Numbered from the stretch's first letter, positions 41,389 through 51,864 are shown. The stretch is 64,000 nucleotides of DNA from an uncultured Flavobacteriales bacterium (GCA_946482515.1 CAMLRS010000001.1:186001-250000), one strand, 5' to 3'. A program made the numbers and translations. Notes: generated from the sequence alone by a model not told the origin.

Positions 41389-42120
41389 ATGAAAGCAATC
41401 AACAATCATATTTACGCGCTCAAAGTCACAGCGGATAGTCTTTCCAAAGGGAAATTGCTGCTCTTTTTCCTGCCCGGGCTGATCATCGGGATCATCTATC
41501 TTTCGGCTACGAGCTATACCAGCGGATTGTCCGAGTCTGCCGAATCACTGAACGAAATCTGGGGGATTGGCGGCGTATTGGCCGGTACTGTACAAGGAAC
41601 ACTGGGCTTCATCGACATCATCCTGAACGAAATCTTCAAGTTCACCATCCTGGTATTGCTTTCGCCCTTCAACAGCATCCTTTCGGAGAAATTCGACAAC
41701 CAGCTCACCGGGAACAAATTCGACGGCGGTTTCATTCGCATCCTCAACGATGTCTTGCGCGCTATCCTGATCGTTATCCTCGCACTCGTATTTGAGCTCG
41801 TCTTCCTGCTCGTCTGGTGGATCTTTTCCTGGATCTTCCCGGATATTATCGACTCCCTGGTTCATTTCGTCATTTCGTCGTTCTTCCTGGGCTTTGCCTT
41901 TTACGATTACAGCCTCGAGCGCTACGGAATCGGTACGGGCTCCAGCTGGGGCTTTGCCTTCCGCAATATGTTGCACATGGTGATCACCGGCGGAATCTTC
42001 TCTCTGATTTTCATGATCCCGGTGGCGGGAATCATTGTGGCGCCGGTGCTGTTAACCATGATCGCAACGGCTGCTTACCTCAAACTGCGCGGAGACAAGC
42101 TTCCGCCTGAAACCGTTTAA
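41389..42120 (+). CDS. EI24/CysZ-like integral membrane protein
   Basis: The 243-residue protein starts at MKAINNHIYALKV, downstream of the promoter. It has about four membrane segments (GKLLLFFLPGLIIGIIYL, ILIVILALVFELVFLLVWWI, HMVITGGIFSLIFMIPVAGI) and the EI24 signature FAFYDYSLERYGIGTGSSW. The EI24 domain includes the sulfate permease CysZ, but the sulfate function cannot be read from the sequence. mutA starts 8 bp later, so the genes are co-transcribed, though no functional link is obvious. Confidence 0.82.
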   Translation: MKAINNHIYALKVTADSLSKGKLLLFFLPGLIIGIIYLSATSYTSGLSESAESLNEIWGIGGVLAGTVQGTLGFIDIILNEIFKFTILVLLSPFNSILSEKFDNQLTGNKFDGGFIRILNDVLRAILIVILALVFELVFLLVWWIFSWIFPDIIDSLVHFVISSFFLGFAFYDYSLERYGIGTGSSWGFAFRNMLHMVITGGIFSLIFMIPVAGIIVAPVLLTMIATAAYLKLRGDKLPPETV

Positions 42121-42128
42121 TTTCTCGT

Positions 42129-43457
42129 ATGCCCGCTTTATTTTCATCGTTTTCCAAATCGTCCAAAGCTGACTGGGTGGAGCTGATCCACAAGGAGCTG
42201 AAAGGAGCTTCGGCTGATACGCTGCAGAAATTCAACCGCGTGGAAGAAATCAGTCTGCCGGCTTATTTTCATCTCGAAGACGCCGGCGAGCCGTTTGCAG
42301 ACCCGGGGCAGGCGCCTTTTACACGTGGCACACATCCGGAAAGCAACGACTGGATGATCGGATCGTGCTTCCACATTGAAAACGAGGAAACAACCAATCG
42401 CCAGCTGCTCGACGCCCTGATGAAGGGAACAACGGCACTGGTACTTCACGCCACAAACGAACAGGACATCGATTTCAACCGGCTGCTGAAAGATGTAGGA
42501 CTGGAATTCATCTTTACGACTTTCTACCCGGCAACCGAAGCACAAGCCATTGCTTTTGCCGAAAGAGCGGGCAGTTTTCCTTCAGCGATTGTCTGGAAGC
42601 GAACTGCTTCATGGGTAAAACAGGCTTCCGAAGCGAAAAACCTTGCGATCAAGCCTTTTGCCGTGAATGGATACGCCGTCAATCAAACCGGCGCTACAAC
42701 CTGGCAGGAATTAGCCATTGCATTAGCCGAAGGACACGAATACCTCGTGGAGCAACTGGAGCTTGGTCTGACTATTGACGAAGCCGCAGCCAATATTCAT
42801 TTCGTATTCGGCATCGGGAACAAATATTTCTATGAAATCGCCAAGTTGCGGGCTTTCCGTACGGCGTGGTCGCGCATTGTGGCCGAATACAATCCGGGTA
42901 ATCCGAACAGCTGCGGCGCATTCATTACCGCTAAAACGGGTTTCATGCACGTGAGCCTGAAAGATCCGTACACGAACCTGCTGCGTCAGTCGACCGAAGC
43001 GATGTCGGCGGTCATTGGCGGCGTGGACCAGCTCGTGGTACAACCTTACGACTGGCACGCTGTGAACCAGAACCCGGATTTTTCCCGACGCATGGCCACC
43101 AACATTTCCCTTTTGCTGAAAGAAGAAAGCTACCTGGGAATCGTGGTTGACCCTGCAGGTGGCAGCTATGCCATCGACGAGCTCACCAAAGCCATTGCTG
43201 AACGCGCATGGGCCGGATTCCAGGAAATCGAGCGCAACGGCGGACTCGACACACCTGCGGTAACTGTACAGCTTTCGCAGGAAATCAAGGAAAAAGCCGA
43301 TCAGCGCCTGCAGCTGGTACGCGAAAAGCAGCAAACACTGATCGGAATCAACGCGTTCCCAAACCCGCAAACCGTCGACAACACCTGGCAGCCCCTTCCG
43401 GAAGGATGGAATCACCTGCCCGTATTGATAATTGAACACCATTTACAGGAAGCATAA
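42129..43457 (+). CDS. mutA: Methylmalonyl-CoA mutase, small (beta) subunit
   Basis: The 442-residue protein is the non-catalytic small subunit, whose TIM-barrel domain pairs with the large subunit ([56 protein letters not shown]). The C-terminal cobalamin-binding domain is absent, as is usual for the shorter forms in Bacteroidota. The enzyme interconverts methylmalonyl-CoA and succinyl-CoA in the propionate pathway. Its stop overlaps the mutB start by one base. Confidence 0.94.
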   Translation: MPALFSSFSKSSKADWVELIHKELKGASADTLQKFNRVEEISLPAYFHLEDAGEPFADPGQAPFTRGTHPESNDWMIGSCFHIENEETTNRQLLDALMKGTTALVLHATNEQDIDFNRLLKDVGLEFIFTTFYPATEAQAIAFAERAGSFPSAIVWKRTASWVKQASEAKNLAIKPFAVNGYAVNQTGATTWQELAIALAEGHEYLVEQLELGLTIDEAAANIHFVFGIGNKYFYEIAKLRAFRTAWSRIVAEYNPGNPNSCGAFITAKTGFMHVSLKDPYTNLLRQSTEAMSAVIGGVDQLVVQPYDWHAVNQNPDFSRRMATNISLLLKEESYLGIVVDPAGGSYAIDELTKAIAERAWAGFQEIERNGGLDTPAVTVQLSQEIKEKADQRLQLVREKQQTLIGINAFPNPQTVDNTWQPLPEGWNHLPVLIIEHHLQEA

Positions 43458-45589
43458 TGCGCAAATCGTTCCAGGATATCGAATTGGATTTCCACTCCGG
43501 TGAGACCGGCAGCAAGACAAGCGGCACGTTTACAACGGCTGAAAAGATCGAGCTGGATTCATGGTACAATGCCGCTTCCGTTGCCGGGAGCGAGCAAATC
43601 GGCTTTGTAAGCGGAAAAGTGCCTTTCCTGCGCGGACCTTACGGCTCCATGTACGCCATTCGCCCGTGGACCATTCGCCAGTATGCCGGTTTTTCGACTG
43701 CTGAAGAATCCAATGCATTTTACCGCCGAAACCTGGCAGCCGGCCAAAAAGGATTGTCGGTTGCGTTTGACCTTGCCACTCACCGCGGTTACGATTCCGA
43801 TCATGAACGCGTCGAAGGCGACGTAGGAAAAGCCGGTGTAGCGATCGATTCCATCCTGGATATGAAGATCCTCTTCGACCAGATTCCATTGGATGAAATG
43901 TCCGTTTCCATGACCATGAACGGCGCCGTAATTCCAATTATGGCCTTCTACATCGTGGCAGCCGAAGAACAAGGCGTGAAACAGGAACAATTATCCGGAA
44001 CGATCCAGAACGATATTCTGAAAGAATTCATGGTGCGGAACACGTATATCTATCCGCCCGCACCATCCATGCGCATCATTGCCGATATTTTCGCTTATAC
44101 ATCGGAGCACATGCCGCGCTTCAACTCCATTTCCATTTCCGGCTACCACATGCAGGAAGCGGGCGCTACGGCGAGCATCGAGCTGGCTTATACGTTGGCC
44201 GACGGGCTGGAATACCTACGCGCAGGTATCAGCGCCGGCATGGAAGTCGATACGTTTGCACCACGATTGAGCTTTTTCTGGGCCATCGGCATGAATCATT
44301 TCATGGAAATCGCGAAAATGCGCGCCGGTCGTTTATTGTGGGCCAAGCTCGTTTCGCAGTTCAACCCGAAGAGCGAGAAATCACTGGCGCTGCGTACGCA
44401 CTGTCAGACCTCGGGGTGGAGCTTAACCGAACAGGACCCGTTCAACAACGTGGCGCGTACCTGCATCGAAGCAATGGCCGCTGCCTTCGGCGGAACACAA
44501 TCGCTGCACACCAACGCACTCGATGAAGCCATCGCGCTTCCAACCGATTTCTCGGCCCGCATTGCCCGGAACACGCAGATTTACCTGCAACAGGAAACCG
44601 GCATGACCGATCTGATCGATCCGTGGGGCGGCAGCTATTACGTAGAAAAGCTCACCGAAGAGCTGGTGGAAGAAGCCTGGAAGCTGATCGAAGAAGTAGA
44701 AGCGTTGGGCGGAATGGCCAAAGCGATCGAAACCGGGATCCCGAAAATGCGCATCGAAGAAGCTGCGGCTCGTAAACAGGCGCGCATCGATGCCGGAAAA
44801 GACATTATCGTTGGCGTGAACCGCTACGAGCTGGAAAAAGAAGATGCGATCGATATTCTTGATGTCGACAACGCCAAAGTGCGCCTGGCGCAAATCGCAC
44901 GCTTACAAGAATTGAAAGCCAATCGCGACCAGTCGAAAGTGGACCAGCTGCTGGCCGAGCTCACAGAAGCTGCCCGTTCCGGGAAAGGCAACCTGCTCGC
45001 CATCGCTATCGAATGCGCCCGCGCCCGCGCATCACTGGGCGAAATTTCGTCGGCCATGGAAGGCGTATTCGGTCGTCACCAGGCTACGATCCGTTCGATC
45101 AGTGGCGTTTATTCCGCAGAAAGTATGAGTGACCAGGATTTTGAAACGGCGCGTTCCATGGTGGAGCAATTTGCTGCGCTGGAAGGAAGAAGACCGCGTA
45201 TCATGATCGCGAAAATGGGCCAGGACGGTCACGACCGCGGCGCTAAAGTGATCGCCACTTCGTTTGCCGACATCGGTTTCGACGTAGATATAGGGCCTTT
45301 GTTCCAGACACCGAAAGAAGCAGCCAAGCAGGCCGTAGAAAACGACGTTCACGTTTTAGGCGTTTCATCACTCGCCGCCGGACATAAAACACTTGTTCCA
45401 CAGGTAATCGCCGCATTGAAAGAGTTGGGCCGACCGGATATTATGGTTGTGGCCGGTGGTGTAATTCCGGCACAGGATTACGATTTCCTTTACGATGCAG
45501 GCGTATTCGGCGTGTTTGGTCCGGGAACGAAAATCTCGAAAGCTGCACAGGCGATTTTGAAGCTCCTCATCGAAAGCGCTGAACAATAA
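43457..45589 (+). CDS. mutB: Methylmalonyl-CoA mutase, large (alpha) subunit
   Basis: The 710-residue catalytic subunit has the substrate barrel ([76 protein letters not shown]) and the C-terminal B12 domain with the DxHxxG motif [13 protein letters not shown]; His592 would be the lower cobalt ligand. The enzyme needs adenosylcobalamin, but no cobalamin gene or riboswitch is in the window. It forms a heterodimer with MutA. Confidence 0.97.
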   Translation: MRKSFQDIELDFHSGETGSKTSGTFTTAEKIELDSWYNAASVAGSEQIGFVSGKVPFLRGPYGSMYAIRPWTIRQYAGFSTAEESNAFYRRNLAAGQKGLSVAFDLATHRGYDSDHERVEGDVGKAGVAIDSILDMKILFDQIPLDEMSVSMTMNGAVIPIMAFYIVAAEEQGVKQEQLSGTIQNDILKEFMVRNTYIYPPAPSMRIIADIFAYTSEHMPRFNSISISGYHMQEAGATASIELAYTLADGLEYLRAGISAGMEVDTFAPRLSFFWAIGMNHFMEIAKMRAGRLLWAKLVSQFNPKSEKSLALRTHCQTSGWSLTEQDPFNNVARTCIEAMAAAFGGTQSLHTNALDEAIALPTDFSARIARNTQIYLQQETGMTDLIDPWGGSYYVEKLTEELVEEAWKLIEEVEALGGMAKAIETGIPKMRIEEAAARKQARIDAGKDIIVGVNRYELEKEDAIDILDVDNAKVRLAQIARLQELKANRDQSKVDQLLAELTEAARSGKGNLLAIAIECARARASLGEISSAMEGVFGRHQATIRSISGVYSAESMSDQDFETARSMVEQFAALEGRRPRIMIAKMGQDGHDRGAKVIATSFADIGFDVDIGPLFQTPKEAAKQAVENDVHVLGVSSLAAGHKTLVPQVIAALKELGRPDIMVVAGGVIPAQDYDFLYDAGVFGVFGPGTKISKAAQAILKLLIESAEQ

Positions 45590-45595
45590 ACAGAA

Positions 45596-45630
45596 ATGTT
45601 TGATGTTTGATGTTTGATGTTTGATGTTTG
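45596..45630. repeat. (ATGTTTG)5 tandem repeat (family B, copy 3)
   Basis: Five perfect copies of the 7-mer ATGTTTG lie 7 nt after the mutB stop. The words match those of the inverted repeats at 6.8 and 12.95 kb, but only one arm is present. Slippage could change the copy number. Confidence 0.95.
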
Positions 45631-45767
45631 CTATCATTTTGAGATAAAAAATCAACAGAAGCACTGGTAACCAGCCCAAAATTCGGCTGTTATAAAGTCA
45701 CAATTAAAAATTATTGTACATTCGGCATAGTAATTGGTCTGCTGAACTCAACCAAAAATAAACTGAC

Positions 45768-46487
45768 ATGAAAAAACTGGTTTTAGGAACCTTACTGCTC
45801 GTTGCCGGGTTGGCAAAAGCACAGGCACCTACCTATGACGATCTGCGTATCTTATTCGCCGACGGCAATTATGAGAAGCTTATTCGCTCGTCTGAGCACT
45901 ATACCAACAGCGATAAAACGAAAAACGATCCGCTTCCACACATGTGGCTGGCCCGCGGGTTGTACAAAATGTCCCAGAGCGGTACCGACGACGAGAAATA
46001 CAAAAACGCTTACAAAGAAGCGATCAACTCCATCGGTAAAGCAATTAAGTACGATAAAAGCGGTGAAGTACAGTCGGAATATGCCGAGTTCTTTACCGAA
46101 TTCCGTACCAGCATGGTCGAGCTGATCCGCAACGATGTGGAAGACACGAAAGTAAAATCGTCCGGGTGGGTGGTAAAATACTACAAGCTCGACGTGAACA
46201 GCGTAGGTGCGAAATACCTGGAAGGTGTGTTTAAATTCCGCTCGAACGATAAATCCGGTGCGAATACGGCCTGGAAAGATGCCGAAGCACGTCTGGCGAA
46301 AGTAACCAGCATTGAAAACTGGGGCAAAGCTGATGTAGAGCTCCTGAAAATCGGTGTTTTGCAAACAGCTGCGGCTTACATTTCCATGAAACAAACCGAA
46401 AAGGCGAAAACCCTGCTCGGCAAAGTGAAACAGTGGTTTGAAGAAGACGAAGAATTCATGGCGAAATACGATGAAATCGTGAATTAA
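45768..46487 (+). CDS. Secreted helical protein, 239 aa
   Basis: A signal peptide (MKKLVLGTLLLVAGLAKAQ) precedes a helical protein with TPR-like character (YDDLRILFADGNYEKLIRSS, PHMWLARGLYKMSQS, LKIGVLQTAAAYISMKQTEK). I do not assign a function. A weak -7 box TACATTCG lies at 45717-45724. A terminator follows. It is separate from mutAB and the atp genes. Confidence 0.78.
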   Translation: MKKLVLGTLLLVAGLAKAQAPTYDDLRILFADGNYEKLIRSSEHYTNSDKTKNDPLPHMWLARGLYKMSQSGTDDEKYKNAYKEAINSIGKAIKYDKSGEVQSEYAEFFTEFRTSMVELIRNDVEDTKVKSSGWVVKYYKLDVNSVGAKYLEGVFKFRSNDKSGANTAWKDAEARLAKVTSIENWGKADVELLKIGVLQTAAAYISMKQTEKAKTLLGKVKQWFEEDEEFMAKYDEIVN

Positions 46488-46510
46488 TCGCTGAAGAAAC
46501 GATAGAGATG

Positions 46511-46540
46511 AAGGCTTCCGGTTTGGAGGCCTTTTTCTTT
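46511..46540 (+). terminator. Terminator of the secreted helical protein gene
   Basis: AAGGC.TCC (46511-46519) pairs with GGA.GCCTT (46525-46533) with an internal mismatch, followed by a long T-rich run. Confidence 0.7.
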
Positions 46541-46570
46541 TTATTATTATCCATGGTGGATATTGAACAA

Positions 46571-46663
46571 CCTCCCTCCTTGAGGAGGGAATGAGGAAGG
46601 TGGCTCATCCATATCAAAATTAAACCAGGGCCACCCTCCTCGGTCCTCCCTCAAGGGAGGAGG
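46571..46663. repeat. CTCC-type intergenic inverted repeat (family D, copy 2)
   Basis: The left arm (46571-46604) and the right arm (46630-46663) are imperfect reverse complements, and the centre is AT-rich. The arm words CTCCTTGAGGAGGGA and CTCCCTCAAGGGAGG form small hairpins of their own. It lies about 60 bp ahead of the atpB promoter. Confidence 0.88.
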
Positions 46664-46722
46664 CCTAAATCGTGATTCTGTTAACAGAGGTCGAAAAACG
46701 TCTTCTTATCTGCACAAATTTT

Positions 46723-46753
46723 CTTGGTGATTCTGAAAGATTGACTACCTTTG
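46723..46753 (+). promoter_or_regulatory. Promoter of the ATP synthase operon
   Basis: CTTG (46723-46726), exactly 19 nt, then TACCTTTG (46746-46753), a full -7 match. Transcription would start near 46760, which excludes the longer atpB frame beginning at 46672. Confidence 0.75.
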
Positions 46754-46809
46754 CACCAAATTTTCGGAGAAACACAACGAATTTGAACGCGATGTCATTA
46801 GTTTACAGC

Positions 46810-47892
46810 ATGAAACGATTTCTTTTAGCATTGGTTGCACTCCTGGTTACACCAACCCTTTTTGCAAGCCACGATGCTGAAAATCATGAAAAAGAAGAGT
46901 ACGACGTAACAGAATCCATCATGCACCACATCTCCGATGCCCACGAGTGGCATTTGTGGGGTGGTCACGACGACGCAGTTTCCATTTATCTTCCGATTAT
47001 TCTGATCGACAACGGCCTTCAGGTATTTTCTTCTAAAGCATTCTATGATGGGAAAGCAGTTGAATTCACCAATGAAGCAGGTAAAAAAGACCATTATTTC
47101 GTAGAAGCAACCGGTAAGTATGCCCTGCTGCACGAAAAAATCTATAAAGCTGAAAACGGTGCACTGACTATTCATGAAGGTCATGCTACCAACGCAAAAC
47201 CATTGGATTTTTCCATTACAAAGAATGTGCTTTCCCTGTTTATGGGAGCTATCATCATCCTGATCCTGATGTTCATCACGGCTGGGTTCTATAAGAAAAA
47301 CGGTGCTGTTGCTCCGAAAGGCCTGGCGAAATACATGGAGCCTATGATCCTGATGGTGCGCAACATTGCTGTAGACAATATCGGTGATCACAAATACAAG
47401 CGCTACCTGCCATTCCTGACAACTGTTTTCTTCTTTATCTGGATCAACAACATGCTCGGCATGGTACCGTTCTTCCCGGGTGGAGCGAACCTGACTGGTA
47501 ACATCAGTGTAACTTTGATTTTGGCCGTATTTACCCTGTTGCTGACGGTATTCTCCGGAAACAAAAACTACTGGGGACACATTTTTGCGACGCCGGGTGT
47601 ACCGATGGCGCTTTTGCCGATCATGATTCCGATCGAATTGGTGGGTATCCTTACCAAGCCGTTCGCCCTCATGATTCGTTTGTTTGCGAACATGACTGCG
47701 GGTCACATTATCGTACTCGCTTTGATTTCGATCATTTTCATCAACCAAAGTGCAGCATGGGGCTTCCTTTCCGCTCCAATGGCGCTGTTCATTTCGGTGT
47801 TGGAATTGCTGGTTGCCTTCCTGCAGGCTTACCTCTTTACAATGCTTTCAGCGTTGTTCATCGGTGCTGCGGTAGAAGAAGCGCACCATTAA
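46810..47892 (+). CDS. atpB: F0F1 ATP synthase subunit a
   Basis: Subunit a forms the proton half-channels against the c ring. The start at 46810 gives a signal-like N-terminus (MKRFLLALVALLVTPTLFA); 46792 is an alternative. A long N-terminal region rich in His and Asp (about 120 residues) precedes the core, as in other Bacteroidota. The core motifs are there: FIWINNMLGMVPFFPGG and the essential-arginine helix MIRLFANMTAGHIIVLALI. Length is about 360 residues. The gene order atpB-E-F-H-A-G follows, with atpD/atpC absent from the window. Confidence 0.95.
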   Translation: MKRFLLALVALLVTPTLFASHDAENHEKEEYDVTESIMHHISDAHEWHLWGGHDDAVSIYLPIILIDNGLQVFSSKAFYDGKAVEFTNEAGKKDHYFVEATGKYALLHEKIYKAENGALTIHEGHATNAKPLDFSITKNVLSLFMGAIIILILMFITAGFYKKNGAVAPKGLAKYMEPMILMVRNIAVDNIGDHKYKRYLPFLTTVFFFIWINNMLGMVPFFPGGANLTGNISVTLILAVFTLLLTVFSGNKNYWGHIFATPGVPMALLPIMIPIELVGILTKPFALMIRLFANMTAGHIIVLALISIIFINQSAAWGFLSAPMALFISVLELLVAFLQAYLFTMLSALFIGAAVEEAHH

Positions 47893-47899
47893 TTAGTAA

Positions 47900-48130
<231 letters not shown>

Positions 48131-48138
48131 TTAGGATG

Positions 48139-48165
48139 CGGTCTGCAACGGTTGGTTGCAGACCG
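48139..48165 (+). promoter_or_regulatory. Stem-loop between atpE and atpF
   Basis: CGGTCTGCAAC (48139-48149) and GTTGCAGACCG (48155-48165) form a perfect 11-bp stem with a 5-nt loop. No U run follows, so it is not an ordinary terminator. It may stabilise or process the upstream mRNA end and raise c-subunit output. Confidence 0.7.
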
Positions 48166-48202
48166 TAACTAAACCAAACTATCTTGATTTAAAAAAACGT
48201 TT

Positions 48203-48697
48203 ATGGGATTAGTAACACCAGATTTAGGATTGATTTTTTGGACAGGGCTTGTGTTCCTGCTCCTCTTGTTCATTTTGGCAAAGTTTATCTGGAAGCCGAT
48301 CATGAAGTCGGTGAACGAGCGCGAGCAGAACATTGCTTCCGCTTTGGAGCTTGCTGAAACGACAAAAGCAGAAATGAAAGCGTTGCAGGCGCAGAACGAG
48401 AACCTGTTGAAGGAAGCTCGTGCTGAGCGTGACGCGATCGTGAAAGATGCAAAGCAAACAGCTACAGATATGATCGAGCAGGCGAAAGCTGCTGCGAAAA
48501 CTGAAGCTGAGAAAGTAACGGCTGCGGCACGTGCGACTATCAACGCGGAAAAAGCTGCGGCAATTGCTGAGCTGAAAACGCAGGTAGCTGCCATCTCCCT
48601 CGAGATCGCCGAAACCATCATCCGCAAAGAGCTTTCAGCAGACGATAAGCAAAAAGCATTGGCTGAGAAACTCGCCGGAGATATTAACCTGAACTAA
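48203..48697 (+). CDS. atpF: F0F1 ATP synthase subunit b
   Basis: Subunit b is the peripheral stalk. The 164-residue protein has one membrane helix near the N-terminus (LIFWTGLVFLLLLFILAKFI, followed by WKPIMKSVNERE), then a long Ala/Glu/Lys-rich coiled coil (LLKEARAERDAIVKDAKQTA, AAAKTEAEKVTAAARATI). It starts 72 bp after atpE, past the stem-loop; atpH begins 9 bp after its stop. Confidence 0.94.
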   Translation: MGLVTPDLGLIFWTGLVFLLLLFILAKFIWKPIMKSVNEREQNIASALELAETTKAEMKALQAQNENLLKEARAERDAIVKDAKQTATDMIEQAKAAAKTEAEKVTAAARATINAEKAAAIAELKTQVAAISLEIAETIIRKELSADDKQKALAEKLAGDINLN

Positions 48698-48706
48698 TCC
48701 GGATCC

Positions 48707-49240
48707 ATGAAAAAGGCAACCGTTTCCATTCGTTACGCACAAGCGCTGTTCGACCTCGCTGTAGAGAACAACAACGTTGAAGCTGTGAGCAGCGATATGG
48801 GTTACCTGGTTCAGGTTAACGAAGAAAACCGCGACTTCCAGCTCCTGCTTTCCAGCCCGGTGATCAAATCGGAAAAGAAAGTAGCGATCCTGAAAGAGAT
48901 TTTCGTGGATTTTCAGGCAGTTTCCGCAGGATTCGTTGCATTGATCGCCAAAAACGGTCGTGAGGCAATCCTTCCGCAAATTGCAGATGCTTACCTCGAA
49001 CTGGTTAAAAAGAAAAACAATATTACGTCCATTACCATTGTAACGGCAACCAAGCTCGACGAGGGCGTTAAAAAGCAAATCCTCGACAAAGTGAAAGTAG
49101 CTGTGAAAGGCGAGCTGGAAGTGACGGAAGAAATCGATCCGTCATTGATCGGTGGCTTCGTGGTACGCATGGGCGATATTCGCATCGATGCTTCAGTAGC
49201 ATCGAAATTAGGACAATTGAAACAACGTTTAACAAAATAG
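48707..49240 (+). CDS. atpH: F0F1 ATP synthase subunit delta
   Basis: The 177-residue delta (OSCP-like) subunit links the b stalk to F1. It has an N-terminal helical domain (VSIRYAQALFDLAVENNNVE, DFQLLLSSPVIKSEKKVAIL) and the C-terminal signature EEIDPSLIGGFVVRMGDIRIDAS. It lies 9 bp after atpF; atpA follows after 78 bp. Confidence 0.95.
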   Translation: MKKATVSIRYAQALFDLAVENNNVEAVSSDMGYLVQVNEENRDFQLLLSSPVIKSEKKVAILKEIFVDFQAVSAGFVALIAKNGREAILPQIADAYLELVKKKNNITSITIVTATKLDEGVKKQILDKVKVAVKGELEVTEEIDPSLIGGFVVRMGDIRIDASVASKLGQLKQRLTK

Positions 49241-49318
49241 GAGAAAGCACTGCTTTCGACAAAGATAATCAGCAGATCGTCTACCGAAGCAGAACTCCAT
49301 ATTAACACAAAGAACAAC

Positions 49319-50893
49319 ATGGCAGATGTTAAACCAGCAGAAGTTTCTGCAATTTTAAGAGAGCAACTTTCCGGTTTCCGTTCAGAGGCTGAGTTGCAGG
49401 AAGTAGGTACTGTACTCCAGATCGGTGACGGTATCGCACGTGTTTACGGACTGACAGGTGTGCAGTACGGTGAATTGATCGAATTCGACGGCGGCTTGCA
49501 GGGAATCGCTTTGAACCTGGAAGAAGACAACGTAGGAGCTGTATTGCTCGGACGTTCTTCGGCAGTAAAAGAAGGTGATACTGTAAAACGTCTCGGACGC
49601 ATTGCATCTGTCCATGTTGGAGAAGGTGTTGTTGGTCGTGTTGTAGACACGCTCGGTAACCCTATCGATGGTAAAGGACCTATCGCAGGTGAGCTGTTCG
49701 AAATGCCGATTGAGCGTAAAGCTCCGGGAGTTATCTTCCGTCAGCCGGTAACAGAGCCGCTTCAGACAGGTATCAAGGCGATCGACGCGATGATCCCGGT
49801 AGGTCGTGGTCAGCGTGAGCTCGTGATTGGTGACCGTCAGACAGGTAAAACAACTGTTTGTATCGATACCATCATCAACCAGAAAGAATTTTACGACCGC
49901 GGTGAGCCGGTTTTCTGTATCTATGTAGCCATTGGTCAGAAAGGTTCAACTGTTGCGGGAATCGTTCAGAAGCTCGAAGATGCAGGTGCTATGGCTTACA
50001 CCGTAATTGTTGCTGCAAACGCTTCCGATCCTGCTCCAATGCAGTTCTACGCTCCGATGACAGGTGCTGCTATCGGTGAGTACTTCCGCGATACAGGTCG
50101 CCCGGCATTGATCGTATTCGATGACCTTTCCAAGCAAGCGGTAGCTTACCGTGAGGTATCCCTCCTGCTCCGTCGTCCGCCAGGTCGCGAAGCTTACCCA
50201 GGTGATGTATTCTACCTTCACTCCCGTCTGCTCGAGCGTGCTGCGAAAGTGATCGCTGACGACACAATCGCTGCACAGATGAACGACCTTCCTGAGTCGC
50301 TGAAAGGCAAAGTAAAAGGTGGTGGTTCCCTGACGGCTCTTCCGATTATCGAAACACAGGCAGGTGACGTTTCGGCTTACATCCCGACAAACGTGATCTC
50401 CATTACCGACGGACAGATCTTCCTCGAGTCCGACCTCTTCAACGCTGGTATCCGTCCTGCGATCAACGTAGGTATCTCTGTATCCCGCGTAGGTGGTAAC
50501 GCTCAGATCAAGTCGATGAAGAAAGTAGCGGGTACGCTGAAGCTCGACCAGGCTCAGTACCGTGAGCTCGAAGCGTTCGCGAAATTCGGCTCCGACCTCG
50601 ATGCGGCTACAAAGTCCGTACTCGACAAAGGTGCTCGTAACGTAGAGATCCTGAAGCAGGCTGAAGGTGATCCATTCCCGGTAGAGAAGCAAATTGCGAT
50701 CATCTATGTTGGAACAAAAGGTCTGATCCAGAAAGTTCCGGTAGCACGAGTGAAAGAATTCGAAAAAGAATTCCTCAACTACCTCGATGCAAAACACGCT
50801 GACGTACTCGTTCGCCTGAAAGCAGGTAAATACGAAGACGCTGACACAGACGTGTTGTCGAAAGTTGCGAAAGAACTCGCTGACAAATACTAA
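49319..50893 (+). CDS. atpA: F0F1 ATP synthase subunit alpha
   Basis: The 524-residue non-catalytic nucleotide-binding subunit contains the P-loop GDRQTGKTT, the Walker B region ([20 protein letters not shown]), the [20 protein letters not shown] segment and the arginine-finger region ([14 protein letters not shown]). Together with beta (atpD, not in the window) it forms the F1 hexamer. Its stop codon runs directly into an AT-rich inverted repeat before atpG. Confidence 0.98.
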   Translation: MADVKPAEVSAILREQLSGFRSEAELQEVGTVLQIGDGIARVYGLTGVQYGELIEFDGGLQGIALNLEEDNVGAVLLGRSSAVKEGDTVKRLGRIASVHVGEGVVGRVVDTLGNPIDGKGPIAGELFEMPIERKAPGVIFRQPVTEPLQTGIKAIDAMIPVGRGQRELVIGDRQTGKTTVCIDTIINQKEFYDRGEPVFCIYVAIGQKGSTVAGIVQKLEDAGAMAYTVIVAANASDPAPMQFYAPMTGAAIGEYFRDTGRPALIVFDDLSKQAVAYREVSLLLRRPPGREAYPGDVFYLHSRLLERAAKVIADDTIAAQMNDLPESLKGKVKGGGSLTALPIIETQAGDVSAYIPTNVISITDGQIFLESDLFNAGIRPAINVGISVSRVGGNAQIKSMKKVAGTLKLDQAQYRELEAFAKFGSDLDAATKSVLDKGARNVEILKQAEGDPFPVEKQIAIIYVGTKGLIQKVPVARVKEFEKEFLNYLDAKHADVLVRLKAGKYEDADTDVLSKVAKELADKY

Positions 50894-50963
50894 ATTATGA
50901 ATGATTAATTATCAATTATGAAGGGTGGGGCAATTCATCTTTCATAATTGATAATTCATAATT
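50893..50963. repeat. AT-rich inverted repeat (family A, copy 1), inside the atp operon
   Basis: The left arm (50893-50922) and the right arm (50941-50963, TTCATAATTGATAATTCATA and so on) are reverse complements except for 7 extra nt in the left arm. The centre is a short GGGTGGGG-containing loop. The arm starts at the last base of the atpA stop codon and ends 8 nt before the atpG start. A related element lies at 56965-57048. Confidence 0.9.
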
Positions 50964-50971
50964 ACAATAAG

Positions 50972-51844
50972 ATGCCAAGTCTAAAGGAAATACGAAACAG
51001 GATCACTTCAGTAGGTTCGACCATGCAGATCACTTCAGCAATGAAGATGGTGTCCGCAGCGAAGCTGAAGCGTGCACAGGATGCGGTAACGCGTATGCGT
51101 CCGTATGCTGAAAAGCTGCAGGAAATTCTCGGAAACCTGAGCGGTTCACTCGATCTGTCGGAGAACGCGCTGGCTGCTGACCGTGGAACAGGCAAAGTCC
51201 TGGTGATTGCGATCACTTCCAACCGTGGTCTGTGCGGCGGTTTCAACAACAACGTGATCAAGCGCGTAAACCAACTGATAACGCAGGATTACCCTTCCAG
51301 CGATGTGAAGGTCCTGACACTCGGAAAAAAAGGAAAAGATGCGTTCCGTCGTTCGGAATTGTTCTACACGAGCCCGTCAACGGATCGCGTAGCCGATATC
51401 TTCGCTGATCTTTCTTTCGAAAACACCGCAATTCTGGCAGAAGCAATGATCGAAAGCTTCCTGAAAGGTGAATTCGACCGCGTGCTGGTGGTTTACAACA
51501 GCTTCGTCAATGCTGCGTCACAAGTAGTGAAAGTAGAGCAAATGCTCCCTACTGTTGCTGCTGAGCGTGAAACAGAGACAGCTGTAGATTACATCTTCGA
51601 ACCTTCCAAAGAAGAAATCGTGGAAGAATTGATCCCGAAATCACTGAAAATCCAGTTGTTCAAAGCACTGCTCGATTCACATGCATCCGAGCACGGAGCA
51701 CGTATGACAGCGATGCACAAAGCAACTGACAACGCGAAAGAACTTCAGCGCAGCCTGAAATTGACATACAACAAAGCTCGTCAGGCAGCTATTACCAATG
51801 AAATCCTCGAGATCGTCGGCGGTGCCGAAGCGTTGAAATCGTAA
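50972..51844 (+). CDS. atpG: F0F1 ATP synthase subunit gamma
   Basis: The gamma subunit is the rotating shaft. The start at 50972 (MPSLKEIRNRITSVGSTMQI) is the conserved one; the frame extends 8 codons further into the repeat, which is unlikely to be coding. N-terminal (SAMKMVSAAKLKRAQDAV), central (SNRGLCGGFNNNVI) and C-terminal (MTAMHKATDNAKELQRSLKL, YNKARQAAITNEILEIVGGA) signature helices are present; 290 residues is normal. A terminator follows, and atpD/atpC are not downstream. Confidence 0.96.
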   Translation: MPSLKEIRNRITSVGSTMQITSAMKMVSAAKLKRAQDAVTRMRPYAEKLQEILGNLSGSLDLSENALAADRGTGKVLVIAITSNRGLCGGFNNNVIKRVNQLITQDYPSSDVKVLTLGKKGKDAFRRSELFYTSPSTDRVADIFADLSFENTAILAEAMIESFLKGEFDRVLVVYNSFVNAASQVVKVEQMLPTVAAERETETAVDYIFEPSKEEIVEELIPKSLKIQLFKALLDSHASEHGARMTAMHKATDNAKELQRSLKLTYNKARQAAITNEILEIVGGAEALKS

Positions 51845-51864
51845 ACGAATTCTTAAAAAACGTG

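Noticed and set aside
46672..46809. Longer N-terminus for atpB starting at 46672
   Set aside because: The consensus promoter at 46723-46753 lies inside it, so those codons would not be transcribed; the extension also precedes a clean signal-like start.
46825..47748. Long open frame (307 codons) antisense to atpB
   Set aside because: It mirrors a clear gene; the protein is rich in His, Asn, Asp and Gln with no family features. Codon bias of the real gene keeps the opposite strand open.
48139..48165. Terminator between atpE and atpF
   Set aside because: The stem is strong but no U run follows and the operon continues, so it is reported as a stem-loop instead.
49946..50797. 283-codon frame antisense to atpA
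   Set aside because: Shadow of a highly conserved gene; the sequence has no hydrophobic-core pattern and no promoter upstream.
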